A stretch of 28,380 nt of DNA from a virus. The notes below the pieces were generated by a model that had not been told where the DNA came from, did no database searches, and saw only the letters and a program-made list of their open reading frames with translations. Shown piece by piece: positions 7,504 through 15,396 of this stretch (positions are counted from its first letter, which is position 1; every line of letters starts with the position of its first letter). Location of the stretch: the IMG/VR virus record IMGVR_UViG_3300030117_006111, positions 1 through 28,380 of that record; one strand, 5' to 3'. A program made the translations under genes and the position numbers.

Positions 7504-9930
7504 TCAGCGCCTTTGTGCTTGGTTCATGTATTGAATCGCCTGGTCGAGCGCTTGCTGTTTAAGGGCTGATTGTTCTGGTTTTGAGTAAAGGTTCATAATG
7601 CCAGTCAAAGCAAGACCCATAACCCTGTTGAACTCATTGATGTTTTCATTGGAAAGGCCGCCTCTCAAATAAAGCGAGTAAGCCTCCATAGAGTTTTGAT
7701 AAGACAAAGGATTACCCATATTGTCAAACGCCTTGCCGATATCCTCCATAGGAGGTGCATTCTCCAATGAGCCAAGAGGTCTTGGTGCAGGAGCCGCCTG
7801 AGGAGCAGGAGCAGGCGTAGGAGCAGGCGCTGGTGCCGCAGCCGGTTGAGAAGGCCGTCCTCTATTGAACTCTGCCTGAGCAGCAGCCTGTTGTTCTGCT
7901 GTAGCGTTTGGTAAGATGCCAGCCGCAATAATGTCAGGGTTGATTGGGGCTTCTCCACCTGTAGCCTCAATGCCTGCAGCAACTTGTTGTTCAGTTGCCC
8001 CTGGAAGCATGGCCGCAACCACCGTATCCACCACACTGTTGTCATCAGCAGGAGCAGCAGGAGCAGCAGGAGCAGCAGCGAGGACGTTTTGACCGGGGGT
8101 GAGGCCAATATCCAACCCTTGTTGCGCTGGCGCTTCAGGCTGGCGTAAAGCCGGATCTTGATCCATAGGGGGTAGGGGTGGGCCACCAGTGCGAGTGGGC
8201 CTCATAGCGTCTCGCTGCTCGTCAGTCATTCTTGTCATTGTCGGACGGGCTGGAGGTTGCGCCTGCTGTTGAGAAAGCTGTTGAAACTTAGTAAGCGCTT
8301 GCTGTCGGATCGAAGGATCCAGTTGCTGCGCACTATAAGATCGAATGCCGGGAGAAAAGTCTTCTTGAGGATTTCCAACATGAAAGCGGTTGGTCTCTAT
8401 ATTGTAGTACACAACTTGATCACCTAATACCACCTTTTGAAACTCTCCTCGAGGCCCAACAAAAGACCCATCTTTTGCGCTTGAGTAGTGGTCTGGTTGA
8501 CGGGCTGCTAACTCTTGCCCCGTAGCCGCCCCAAGAAACCCGGGTTGAGTCGCGGGCACCACAGGAACCTGACCTTGTGCTCGTTCTAATTGCCGTTCTC
8601 TTCTCAAAGCGTCAGCCTGCTCTGCGTTGAGGCCCCGGTCAATAATTTCTTGCTCAGTAGCGTCATCACCACGAGCTACTTCTCGTTTTTCTACTACAGC
8701 TTGAGGTGTGAACTCGCCTTCGGGAGGTCCGTCAGGGGTAGCGTCACCTTGAGCTTGACGGACTGAGTCAATAACGGCTTGCCCCTCTGCGCTAGCTGCT
8801 TGTCCCTGATCCGTTTGAGGCGCTTGATACGCACCAATCTCATTTGTAATGGCCTGACCAACACTGTTGGTTGCGGCATAGCTTTTACCAATTGTGTCCT
8901 GCTCGTCGGCAGGAGCACCAATAATTGTGACTGTTCCATCAGGGTCTTGACGATATCGGTATCCTCCAGCGCCATCAACTTCTCGAGGCTGTGGAGCAGC
9001 AGGCGCAGCAGGGGTCACAGCAGCAGGAGCAGCAGCACCCTCAGCAGCAGGCGCAGCAGCACCCTCAGCAGGCGCAGCAGGAGCAGCAGGAGCAGCAGCA
9101 CCTTCAGCGGGACGATCAGCACGAGCACCAAAGGCAGACTGCAATTCGTTAATCAGCTTGTTTCGTTCTTCATCGGAAACTCCGCCAAATCGATCAAGTA
9201 GACTTGATACCTCCGCGTCAGACAAATCAGGAAAAGCGTTCTTGAGTTCCTGAGCAATCTTAGGGAGGTCCTTTGTTCCTTCATATGCTTTTGCAGCGCC
9301 AAGAAAAGAAGCAAGGCCAGCGCCAGCCTTAGCAAGACTTCCAATAAGTTTTTCTTTAGATTGTGCGAAGAACTGTGTAATCGAATCGTACTTTTTAAGG
9401 TCTTCAGCAACCTTTCGTCGTCGGGCTTCTTCTGCAAGCCCCAAAGCTTTAACTTCTGCTTCTCTCCCGGCTTGTTCTGCAGCACTTTGAATAGCTTTTG
9501 TTTGTTTGAGATTCCCTCCACCTTTGGCCGCCAAAGCTCCCAAGCCAGCCCGAGATGCCGCCGTTTCTGCACCGCCAATGACCCCTTTGGATCGCCGGAG
9601 TGTTTCTTTGAATTCTTCCGCCCCTAATGTTCCTGAGCGTTGTTGCGCTTTGATTCGCGCCCTTTCACTGGCCGCTTCTTTTCTCGTGTCAGACAGAGCG
9701 TATGCTCCACCTTTGATGAGAAGATCGATGCCGCCCAAAATAGCAGCTTTTTTAGCAACGTCTTTTTTCTTTTCAGCCGCCTGTTGCTTCATTAGAGCGG
9801 CAACGTTTGGATCTCTCGAGGCAAGGATCTGGCTTGTTAAAGAGTCGGTTTCAAGGTAGTCGGTGTCATACTCGTCACCAAGCGAAAACTCATCGTCACT
9901 ATTAATACCTGTTCTACGTCTACGAGACAT
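7504..9930 (-). CDS. Large virion/ejection-type protein with Ala/Pro linkers
   Basis: This is an 808-residue protein from ATG 9930, preceded by AGGATGA; it starts 3 bases after the previous stop. It opens with a basic patch (MSRRRRTG) and an acidic stretch. Two small hydrophobic Gly/Ala helices follow (about 60-80, AILGGIDLLIKGGAY; about 195-220, LAKAGAGLASFLGAAKA), with long charged helices between them. From about residue 272 it is modular: an Ala/Pro linker (272-312), a small domain with YRYRQDPDGTVTIIG, Gln/Ala-rich helices, and two more Ala/Pro linkers near 615-628 and 693-713. The last 80 residues look folded and helical. The linker-bead plan and hydrophobic helices suit a protein that must pass a narrow channel during DNA ejection. 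No family name can be given. Confidence 0.87.
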   Translation of the reverse strand: MSRRRRTGINSDDEFSLGDEYDTDYLETDSLTSQILASRDPNVAALMKQQAAEKKKDVAKKAAILGGIDLLIKGGAYALSDTRKEAASERARIKAQQRSGTLGAEEFKETLRRSKGVIGGAETAASRAGLGALAAKGGGNLKQTKAIQSAAEQAGREAEVKALGLAEEARRRKVAEDLKKYDSITQFFAQSKEKLIGSLAKAGAGLASFLGAAKAYEGTKDLPKIAQELKNAFPDLSDAEVSSLLDRFGGVSDEERNKLINELQSAFGARADRPAEGAAAPAAPAAPAEGAAAPAAEGAAAPAAVTPAAPAAPQPREVDGAGGYRYRQDPDGTVTIIGAPADEQDTIGKSYAATNSVGQAITNEIGAYQAPQTDQGQAASAEGQAVIDSVRQAQGDATPDGPPEGEFTPQAVVEKREVARGDDATEQEIIDRGLNAEQADALRRERQLERAQGQVPVVPATQPGFLGAATGQELAARQPDHYSSAKDGSFVGPRGEFQKVVLGDQVVYYNIETNRFHVGNPQEDFSPGIRSYSAQQLDPSIRQQALTKFQQLSQQQAQPPARPTMTRMTDEQRDAMRPTRTGGPPLPPMDQDPALRQPEAPAQQGLDIGLTPGQNVLAAAPAAPAAPADDNSVVDTVVAAMLPGATEQQVAAGIEATGGEAPINPDIIAAGILPNATAEQQAAAQAEFNRGRPSQPAAAPAPAPTPAPAPQAAPAPRPLGSLENAPPMEDIGKAFDNMGNPLSYQNSMEAYSLYLRGGLSNENINEFNRVMGLALTGIMNLYSKPEQSALKQQALDQAIQYMNQAQRR
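8995..9115. repeat. Ala/Pro-coding triplet repeat tract
   Basis: The plus strand shows repeated gcagcagga, gcagcacc and cagcaggcg units, which are Ala, Ala-Pro and Glu-Gly-Ala codons of the minus-strand gene. The product is a repetitive linker built from AEGAAAPAA-type units. Similar, shorter tracts occur at about 8045-8085 and 7790-7850 in the same gene. They are coding low-complexity repeats, not an array with spacers. Confidence 0.75.
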
Positions 9931-9933
9931 GAC

Positions 9934-10311
9934 TCATCCTACACCAAAAGTTTCTGCTTGAAATTTATCGAATTGAGTTCCAGTGTTCGCCTGAGTAGTA
10001 GCACCACCCATACTGGCCGCAAGAAGAGCATCATCTTTCTTAGATTGTTGCGAAAGCGCGGTTCTTTGTTTAGCTCTTTTCTGAGCCTGCTTGTCTGCCT
10101 TCATAGCTTCTTTGTTGGCTTTTGCTAAATCTTTGGCTTGTTGTTCTTGAAAGCTTTGAACCCCGCCGGTTGCTGCCGCTGTAAGAGCAAAACCAACACC
10201 AAGCAAAGGATTGACAGCACCAAGAGTCATGGCTGTTGTTAGGGTGCTTGAAGAAAGGCCGGTTTCTAATGCACCAACAGCCGCCGCCTTTTGTTGTTTT
10301 TCTGTAGCCAT
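9934..10311 (-). CDS. Small ejection-type virion protein with hydrophobic helix
   Basis: This is a 125-residue protein from ATG 10311 with a GAGGTAGAT ribosome site just upstream. Residues about 10-50 form an Ala/Gly/Leu-rich hydrophobic stretch (LTTAMTLGAVNPLLGVGFALTAAATGG). A Lys/Gln/Ala-rich coiled-coil-like helix (about 52-95) and a polar tail follow. The layout of small size, N-terminal hydrophobic helix, basic helix, and a place between the tail genes and the giant ejection proteins matches the T7 gp14 type of internal protein, which goes into the outer membrane during infection. That similarity is in architecture only; I do not see sequence identity. Confidence 0.85.
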   Translation of the reverse strand: MATEKQQKAAAVGALETGLSSSTLTTAMTLGAVNPLLGVGFALTAAATGGVQSFQEQQAKDLAKANKEAMKADKQAQKRAKQRTALSQQSKKDDALLAASMGGATTQANTGTQFDKFQAETFGVG

Positions 10312-10323
10312 ATCTACCTCTTA

Positions 10324-11178
10324 CTAAAGCGCATGGACATCAATTACCATACTGCGGCCACCGACCATAATGTGTTTCCAACCAGGGCAGTTATATGTGG
10401 GGGTTTGTGAATTACCTCCCTCGGTCATAGCAAAGCCCTCATTTGAGTTCACCTCTCGTGTACCTGATTTTCCGTTTCCTCTCGGAGAGTCAGCTAGTGA
10501 ACGGACCAAGCACATCACAACCACATGGTTTATTCCGGCTGATAAGGTTGGGTGACAGATGAAAGAAAACTGTTTGCGAGAGTGCATGTGGTTGAACGAG
10601 GTAGAAGCGTACAAGTATCGCGCAGTTGTTGGCTCTATTTCTCCATTCACAAACAATGCAAACTCAGCGCACCAAGCTTCTTCTAACTTTCCCGGTGTAT
10701 TTCCATCATCATCTTCAACACCGGACCCCCATGGAGAAAGAGAGCCCCCCATTTCATAAGCGTAAAAACTACACAGAACAGTGCTCCTAGTGCTGTTTTC
10801 TTGAACGTTAAACGTTGCTCCCATGTTTCGAACAGGAACCCAGCCTGATGTTTGATTTCTTTCGGTTGCAAAATCCGATGTTTTAGATCCTGCATGTGGG
10901 TGATGAAAAGACAGGTTTTCAACACCAAAAGGAGTATTTCTATAATAAACCTCAGAGCTTACAAACTCAGTTCTGTTTGACCCAGAAGCATAGAAGTCAG
11001 GCTTGTATATGTGCCGGGTCTTAACAACCGGCTCATTTCCTTTTGATGAAGTTACAAAGTCGCTATTAGTGCGAATCCCGCTGTTTAGATAAACCTCGTT
11101 TTCATCATACAAATCTTCAAAGAAGCTAATAACTACTTCATCGCCATCACTTGGTTTTGTAGGTGGATTGATAGGCAC
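10324..11178 (-). CDS. Beta-rich virion protein, third of three tandem paralogues
   Basis: This is a 284-residue protein with a GTG start at 11178 (GAGGTGAAAAGTG; the ribosome site overlaps the previous stop). It is mostly short beta-strands with many Gly, Asn, Ser and aromatic residues. Two strands line up with those of the first gene of the trio: STVLCSFYAYEMGG (132-145) with SLLIVEFSAHFEWMG, and WCAEFALFVNGEI (169-181) with ACIKFRVLCNGDV. The spacing is similar, so a shared jelly-roll-like fold is likely. It sits right after the tail nozzle gene set and may be a tail-side or head-surface appendage. The exact role is unknown. The C-terminal half contains a GNGKSGT sequence, but the context does not look like a P-loop ATPase. 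Confidence 0.85.
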   Translation of the reverse strand: MPINPPTKPSDGDEVVISFFEDLYDENEVYLNSGIRTNSDFVTSSKGNEPVVKTRHIYKPDFYASGSNRTEFVSSEVYYRNTPFGVENLSFHHPHAGSKTSDFATERNQTSGWVPVRNMGATFNVQENSTRSTVLCSFYAYEMGGSLSPWGSGVEDDDGNTPGKLEEAWCAEFALFVNGEIEPTTARYLYASTSFNHMHSRKQFSFICHPTLSAGINHVVVMCLVRSLADSPRGNGKSGTREVNSNEGFAMTEGGNSQTPTYNCPGWKHIMVGGRSMVIDVHAL

Positions 11179-11181
11179 TTT

Positions 11182-12093
11182 TCACCTCACAAAATTACGA
11201 GCGGACAACAGGAAATTACCGATGGTAACCTTGCCATCCGTGGGCTTATCATCCCAGTAATCAATCTTAAGTTGAAGTCCAAAATACAACTGAGTGGTAA
11301 ACTGTGTTGTATAGGAGTAACCAGTAGTTCCAACATCTCTTTTACTAGCGAAGAGATGAGAAGCACAGATGTTCTGCCTCAACCTTGCATAGCCAGCAAA
11401 GATATTGGACAAAGCTGTGTAGTCGGAGGTTCTTTCACCCCAGAAACGATTTTTGCTTTTTTTAACGCTTCTACTACCGTTGATATTGAATCCTAAGCTT
11501 TGAGATATTGGCGCGTGGAAACCAAAAGCTCCCATCTGCACTCTACGGGTTGTTGCATGCATAGGAATCCATGCAGAAGAAGCTGTAGGCGTAGATGCAG
11601 ACAAAATATAAGCAAGCCTTGTGCTTACCCTTGTTTTTTTACCCCAGTTGTTTGAGCCATTTCCACCAGCAGGAAACAAACCGCTAGTAGGTGCAGCAAA
11701 AACATCCAAGTGGTATCTGACCAGCATCATGTGATGATCGTATTCTCCGCTTGTAATATCAGGGCTGTAAGTAAATGGGCCGATAATTTGGTCTTGAGTG
11801 CTGCTTGAAAGCAAGTGCCAAGAGCCATTGTGTGGGCTGTTGGTTGTTTTTACAAAGCCGTATGGTGAAGAAGATTTACTAGACCCTCGATGGGCCGTGC
11901 TGGTTATGTCTCCTTTAGTAAACATTCGACGATCAAGGCCCTCGTCTCGAATGTTGTCAGAATCAACACCTTGTCTGTTTGCGGTGTTGCCTGTCGGGCT
12001 TGTTGCCGTGCTCCAAGAGTCAACGGTGTCGTTCACATCTGCGACATCCAAGGTCTCGCCAGGAGTGATGCCTTTTATAATAACTCTGGACAT
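11182..12093 (-). CDS. Beta-rich virion protein, second of three tandem paralogues
   Basis: This is a 303-residue protein from ATG 12093, directly abutting the previous stop (TGA-ATG). The N-terminus has GVDSDNIRDEGLDRR (42-56), the kind of 'D.DNI...G...R' segment often found at the base of phage fibre-like and structural proteins. A similar DRDNFREQDF lies in the gene before it. The middle contains a strand HHMMLVRYHLDVFA that corresponds in place and pattern to the paired strand of the two neighbours. The rest is Ser/Thr/Gly/aromatic-rich beta sequence. It is taken as a structural protein of the tail or capsid surface from context and composition. Confidence 0.85.
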   Translation of the reverse strand: MSRVIIKGITPGETLDVADVNDTVDSWSTATSPTGNTANRQGVDSDNIRDEGLDRRMFTKGDITSTAHRGSSKSSSPYGFVKTTNSPHNGSWHLLSSSTQDQIIGPFTYSPDITSGEYDHHMMLVRYHLDVFAAPTSGLFPAGGNGSNNWGKKTRVSTRLAYILSASTPTASSAWIPMHATTRRVQMGAFGFHAPISQSLGFNINGSRSVKKSKNRFWGERTSDYTALSNIFAGYARLRQNICASHLFASKRDVGTTGYSYTTQFTTQLYFGLQLKIDYWDDKPTDGKVTIGNFLLSARNFVR

Positions 12094-12963
12094 TCAACGC
12101 TTCCTTTGGTGAACAATAAGCTCTCGCTCAAACATTGTACACGGTTGCTGAACTCCCGTTTTCTCAATGTCTTCGCCAGGAACACGATTGTCTACATAAG
12201 CCATTTTGTATTGAACCTGAACGTCTGTTTCTCCAGCTAGCACAGGAATAGCCCCTACAAGGTAAACGGAGTTTCTTCTTACATGATTCGCAAACCATCC
12301 AGATTCACACACAACATCACCGTTGCACAACACTCGAAACTTGATGCAAGCAAACATTCTTCGAGGTCCAATATTGTCGTCAGCAATGCCATCATCGGGA
12401 ACATACACATCCCAAAGGTGCGCTTCTCCGCCAGATTTATCAGACCAAGATGGTTCGTAAATACCTTCCCATTCACCAGACCCGGTCGAAACTTTTTTCT
12501 CTGTACCAAGGTTGTTGCATAGGTCCAGGCCCATCCACTCAAAGTGAGCAGAAAACTCAACAATCAACAGACTGTCGTCTGTAAGATTCAAATTAAGTGC
12601 TGGAGTTGTGTTGAAACTTGAATAGGCTGATGGCCTTCCAGTGCCTTTGGTTGACCATCCGATGCTTTCCATGTCTCCACCCAAATCTAAAAGCATGATT
12701 TTTCCGTAACCATTGCCGTTGTGAGTGGTTGCTACGTCAGCGAATACTGCATTGAATGCATTGTGCTCAACAAGAGGAAGAGAGCTAAACCCACCAGCGG
12801 TCGGGCTGTTGTACACTCCATTTGAAAAGTCTTGTTCTCGAAAGTTGTCTCGGTCTAAGTAGCCATTGTACTCCGACACAAACTCTTTTTGATTCTCTAA
12901 AAAGTCTTCAGGGATAAGAGCATCGCCTGACTCGTGGTATTCCTGTCTATACTTCCAAGCCAT
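12094..12963 (-). CDS. Beta-rich virion protein, first of three tandem paralogues
   Basis: This is a 289-residue protein. I place the start at ATG 12963 (MAWKYRQEYH), which has AGGAGG 8 bases upstream and lies one base after the nozzle stop (TGA-T-ATG). The frame is open further to 13002, but that would overlap the nozzle gene. The N-terminus has EYNGYLDRDNFREQDF (31-46), resembling the segment in the next gene. Strands SLLIVEFSAHFEWMG (131-145) and ACIKFRVLCNGDV (206-218) match strands in the third gene of the trio. The end is a long beta region (YLVGAIPVLAG ... VQVQYKMAYV). It is probably a virion surface or tail-attached protein; there is no named family. Confidence 0.85.
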   Translation of the reverse strand: MAWKYRQEYHESGDALIPEDFLENQKEFVSEYNGYLDRDNFREQDFSNGVYNSPTAGGFSSLPLVEHNAFNAVFADVATTHNGNGYGKIMLLDLGGDMESIGWSTKGTGRPSAYSSFNTTPALNLNLTDDSLLIVEFSAHFEWMGLDLCNNLGTEKKVSTGSGEWEGIYEPSWSDKSGGEAHLWDVYVPDDGIADDNIGPRRMFACIKFRVLCNGDVVCESGWFANHVRRNSVYLVGAIPVLAGETDVQVQYKMAYVDNRVPGEDIEKTGVQQPCTMFERELIVHQRKR

Positions 12964-12964
12964 A

Positions 12965-15394
12965 TCAAGTCCCTCCTCTTGGAGATTTTGCAGAAATACC
13001 AAGGGCTTCGTTAAGCGGCTTGATATTCCTTTGCTCCCCGAGCTTTACTTCAATGTCATAACCAACGATTTGAATCTGTCTGCTTGCAGGAGAAAAAGTA
13101 AACTGCATTTCTCGAGCAGGACCAACAGAGGCAGTGCTTATATCAAACCGGACAGGCACGGGTCGAGCGTTAGCCCAAACGCCAGCATCAGGGTGAGTTG
13201 GACCCCAAACAGCAGGAATAGAAGGAGGAAACGTATACTTCCTTTCTACATCATTCATTGGACCGTAAATAAACTGCCTGTCATTTGGATCTTGTTGATC
13301 GGCGCTTTGCGCTGTTGAGCGAACCTGTCTGGTTGATCGATTGATTCTGTAGTTCAACTCTAAGTCATTGTTGCCATATGCCACTGCATAAACGATGACA
13401 TGTGCGGGCTGAACGGATTGATAAACACTACCGAAATCAATCGACGACGTTTCGTAAAGAGGCTCAACCTTCCGAATACTGGAGTTAGAGTAGCCGCCTG
13501 ACCGCTGACCGTACCAGTGTCCCTTAATCTTTGCGCCTCTACTGTAGACGTAGATTCCTTGTGCCGTGGTTCCTAAGTTTGTTTCACTTTCATTACCAGA
13601 AGCATTGCTTCCGTAAAACAAGTAGTTCCTATGATCTTTAGTTTCGACCATGCAGCCTATTGGGTAGTTTTCTCTGAAACTCCAAGCACCAATCTCATAG
13701 TGGTAGCAAAGAACTAAATCATTCTTATCAGACCCAATCGTTGGAACCGCCAACCAGTATTCTCTATCTGTGTGATAAATCTCACCAAAAGCATTCAACA
13801 ACGCTGCTGGATTGATTTTTTTCATAAGGTCTGGGATTGGTGTTGAAATGTTCACAATCCCTGTGATGGTGCCAGTGTTTTCCAAAGCACCTTTGAGCAA
13901 GTACACTCCGTCTTGAGAAAGAAAGGCCAAGCCCAAGCCAGGAATCTCTTTGATTGAGTTGGGCGAAGAACAACCAGTATCTAAAGTCAAAGTGACTGAA
14001 GCAAACCCATTAGCGGGATCGCCTTTGATTAGGTAGATGCCTTTCTGTTTAAAAACAACCAATGCGTTCCTGGTTGCGTACATTCCAGTAATCGGCCCTT
14101 CATTCGCATCTCCAATAAAGAACACATTGTCTGGTGGGAAGACCTCTGGAAAAAGCGGAGCACTATAAGCCACTTCACTTCCAGAATGACCAGCAACGAA
14201 CATAGTGTTTTTGAATGATGCTAAATACTTCACGCCAGACGGAACAGGACCAAAATCCTCATCATAAAGACGATTACCAAGAAAAGCGTCTGGCCGCCCA
14301 TCCTCAAACACAGTTGTGAAGTTGTCTTGGATTTCCTCTAAAAAATAAAAATTGTCCCCTCTTGAAACGCTAGCGAGTTCATTGGAACTATTGACTAAAT
14401 TTTGAGTCCTATAGACTCTGCGAGCAACTGTTCCTTTCGGGCCTGTTGGAATTGAAACCCTAATAAAGGTTCTGCCATCCTCATTAGACAATGAATAATC
14501 ATCGTTCGAGCCTTCTTCATAAGAATAAAGGTTGTTGCCGTTATCAAACGTACACAGCCCGCTTGAAATAGATGGCTTTGATTCTTGTCCTCTTTCATTT
14601 ACAAACGTGACTTTGTATCGATACCCATTCTTTCTTTTTCCCGAATCTAAACCCTGTGTTTCCGCATTTTTTATACCAAATGTCGTATTTGCGACTGTGT
14701 CTGGGTCTGAGTTTTGACTGCCAACGCCACAACTCACAAGGTCATGAAAGACTTTTGATACGTTGTATTTTCCATTTGCAAAAAACATAGACGCATGCAG
14801 CCCGTCACTGCCCATACCAACAATGCCTGATGCAGTAGGTGGAGCAGGTGAGGTCCCAAACCCAGCGTTTTCTACTCGAGTTCCATTGAAAACAATCACC
14901 CTGTCGTAGCCGTTGGCAAAATAAATATTGCCACCCCAAGTCTGAGACTGGGTTCTTTGGTGCGGTGTAGTAATAATTTGTCGTCCAGTAACAACGCTTC
15001 CGTCAAGATCTACCAAAGGCGTCCAAGGATCAGCCGAAGAAGACCGCTCTACTTTAGAGCCATTGAAGAAGTTTATCGTCCCGTTTTCGTCTTCAAACAA
15101 CAACCACTGACGCGCACCGTTATGCTGACAGAACCAGTGAATACTGTAGATTTCACCCTGACCTTCCCAGGGGTTGCTTCGGGCACCTCGAGCAGACGCA
15201 TTGTAGTAGTTTTCTTCACGGTTACGACTATCGGGTTTTTGCAGCGTAGCTATCTCAATGGACCCGCCAGCATCTTTCCAACCGTCGTGGTAGTCCCAAG
15301 TCATGTCTCGAATCCTGGCTGCAGTACCTGCTCCAGGGGACCACCTTTCCTCTATGCCTCTTAGTTTGTTGACCTGTAGAGTTGTGGTTTTCAT
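12965..15394 (-). CDS. Tail nozzle / tail tubular B-like protein
   Basis: This is an 809-residue protein from ATG 15394, 2 bases after the adaptor stop (TGATAATG). It has the pattern of short-tail nozzle proteins (T7 gp12 / P22 gp10 type). The N-terminus is KLRGIEERWSP, followed by blade-like repeats such as NGTINFFNGSKV, GNIYFANGYDRVIVFNGT, LAFLSQDGVYLLKG and NALVVFKQKGIYLIKG, consistent with a beta-propeller. An FN3-like insertion spans residues about 256-375 (YRYKVTFVNERGQESKPS ... RRVYRT). The C-terminus carries a beta domain ending in IQIVGYDIEVKLG, typical for this group. It would bind the adaptor ring and form the distal tail channel. Gene order adaptor-nozzle supports the call. Confidence 0.88.
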   Translation of the reverse strand: MKTTTLQVNKLRGIEERWSPGAGTAARIRDMTWDYHDGWKDAGGSIEIATLQKPDSRNREENYYNASARGARSNPWEGQGEIYSIHWFCQHNGARQWLLFEDENGTINFFNGSKVERSSSADPWTPLVDLDGSVVTGRQIITTPHQRTQSQTWGGNIYFANGYDRVIVFNGTRVENAGFGTSPAPPTASGIVGMGSDGLHASMFFANGKYNVSKVFHDLVSCGVGSQNSDPDTVANTTFGIKNAETQGLDSGKRKNGYRYKVTFVNERGQESKPSISSGLCTFDNGNNLYSYEEGSNDDYSLSNEDGRTFIRVSIPTGPKGTVARRVYRTQNLVNSSNELASVSRGDNFYFLEEIQDNFTTVFEDGRPDAFLGNRLYDEDFGPVPSGVKYLASFKNTMFVAGHSGSEVAYSAPLFPEVFPPDNVFFIGDANEGPITGMYATRNALVVFKQKGIYLIKGDPANGFASVTLTLDTGCSSPNSIKEIPGLGLAFLSQDGVYLLKGALENTGTITGIVNISTPIPDLMKKINPAALLNAFGEIYHTDREYWLAVPTIGSDKNDLVLCYHYEIGAWSFRENYPIGCMVETKDHRNYLFYGSNASGNESETNLGTTAQGIYVYSRGAKIKGHWYGQRSGGYSNSSIRKVEPLYETSSIDFGSVYQSVQPAHVIVYAVAYGNNDLELNYRINRSTRQVRSTAQSADQQDPNDRQFIYGPMNDVERKYTFPPSIPAVWGPTHPDAGVWANARPVPVRFDISTASVGPAREMQFTFSPASRQIQIVGYDIEVKLGEQRNIKPLNEALGISAKSPRGGT

Positions 15395-15396
15395 TA

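Noticed and set aside
7665-8186. Minus-strand 173-codon frame rich in Leu
   Set aside because: Out-of-frame shadow inside the 808-residue gene, caused by the GCAGGA triplet repeats.
8779-9201. Plus-strand frame rich in Ser and Arg
   Set aside because: It is the reverse reading of the Ala/Pro repeat in the 808-residue gene; low complexity, no start signals, opposite to all neighbours.
10324-11178. P-loop (GNGKSGT) in the third beta-rich paralogue
   Set aside because: No flanking strand-helix context and no Walker B; the surrounding sequence is beta-rich structural.
12964-13002. Longer start for the first beta-rich paralogue
   Set aside because: The ATG at 12963 has AGGAGG at a good distance; the longer form overlaps the nozzle gene and has no such site.
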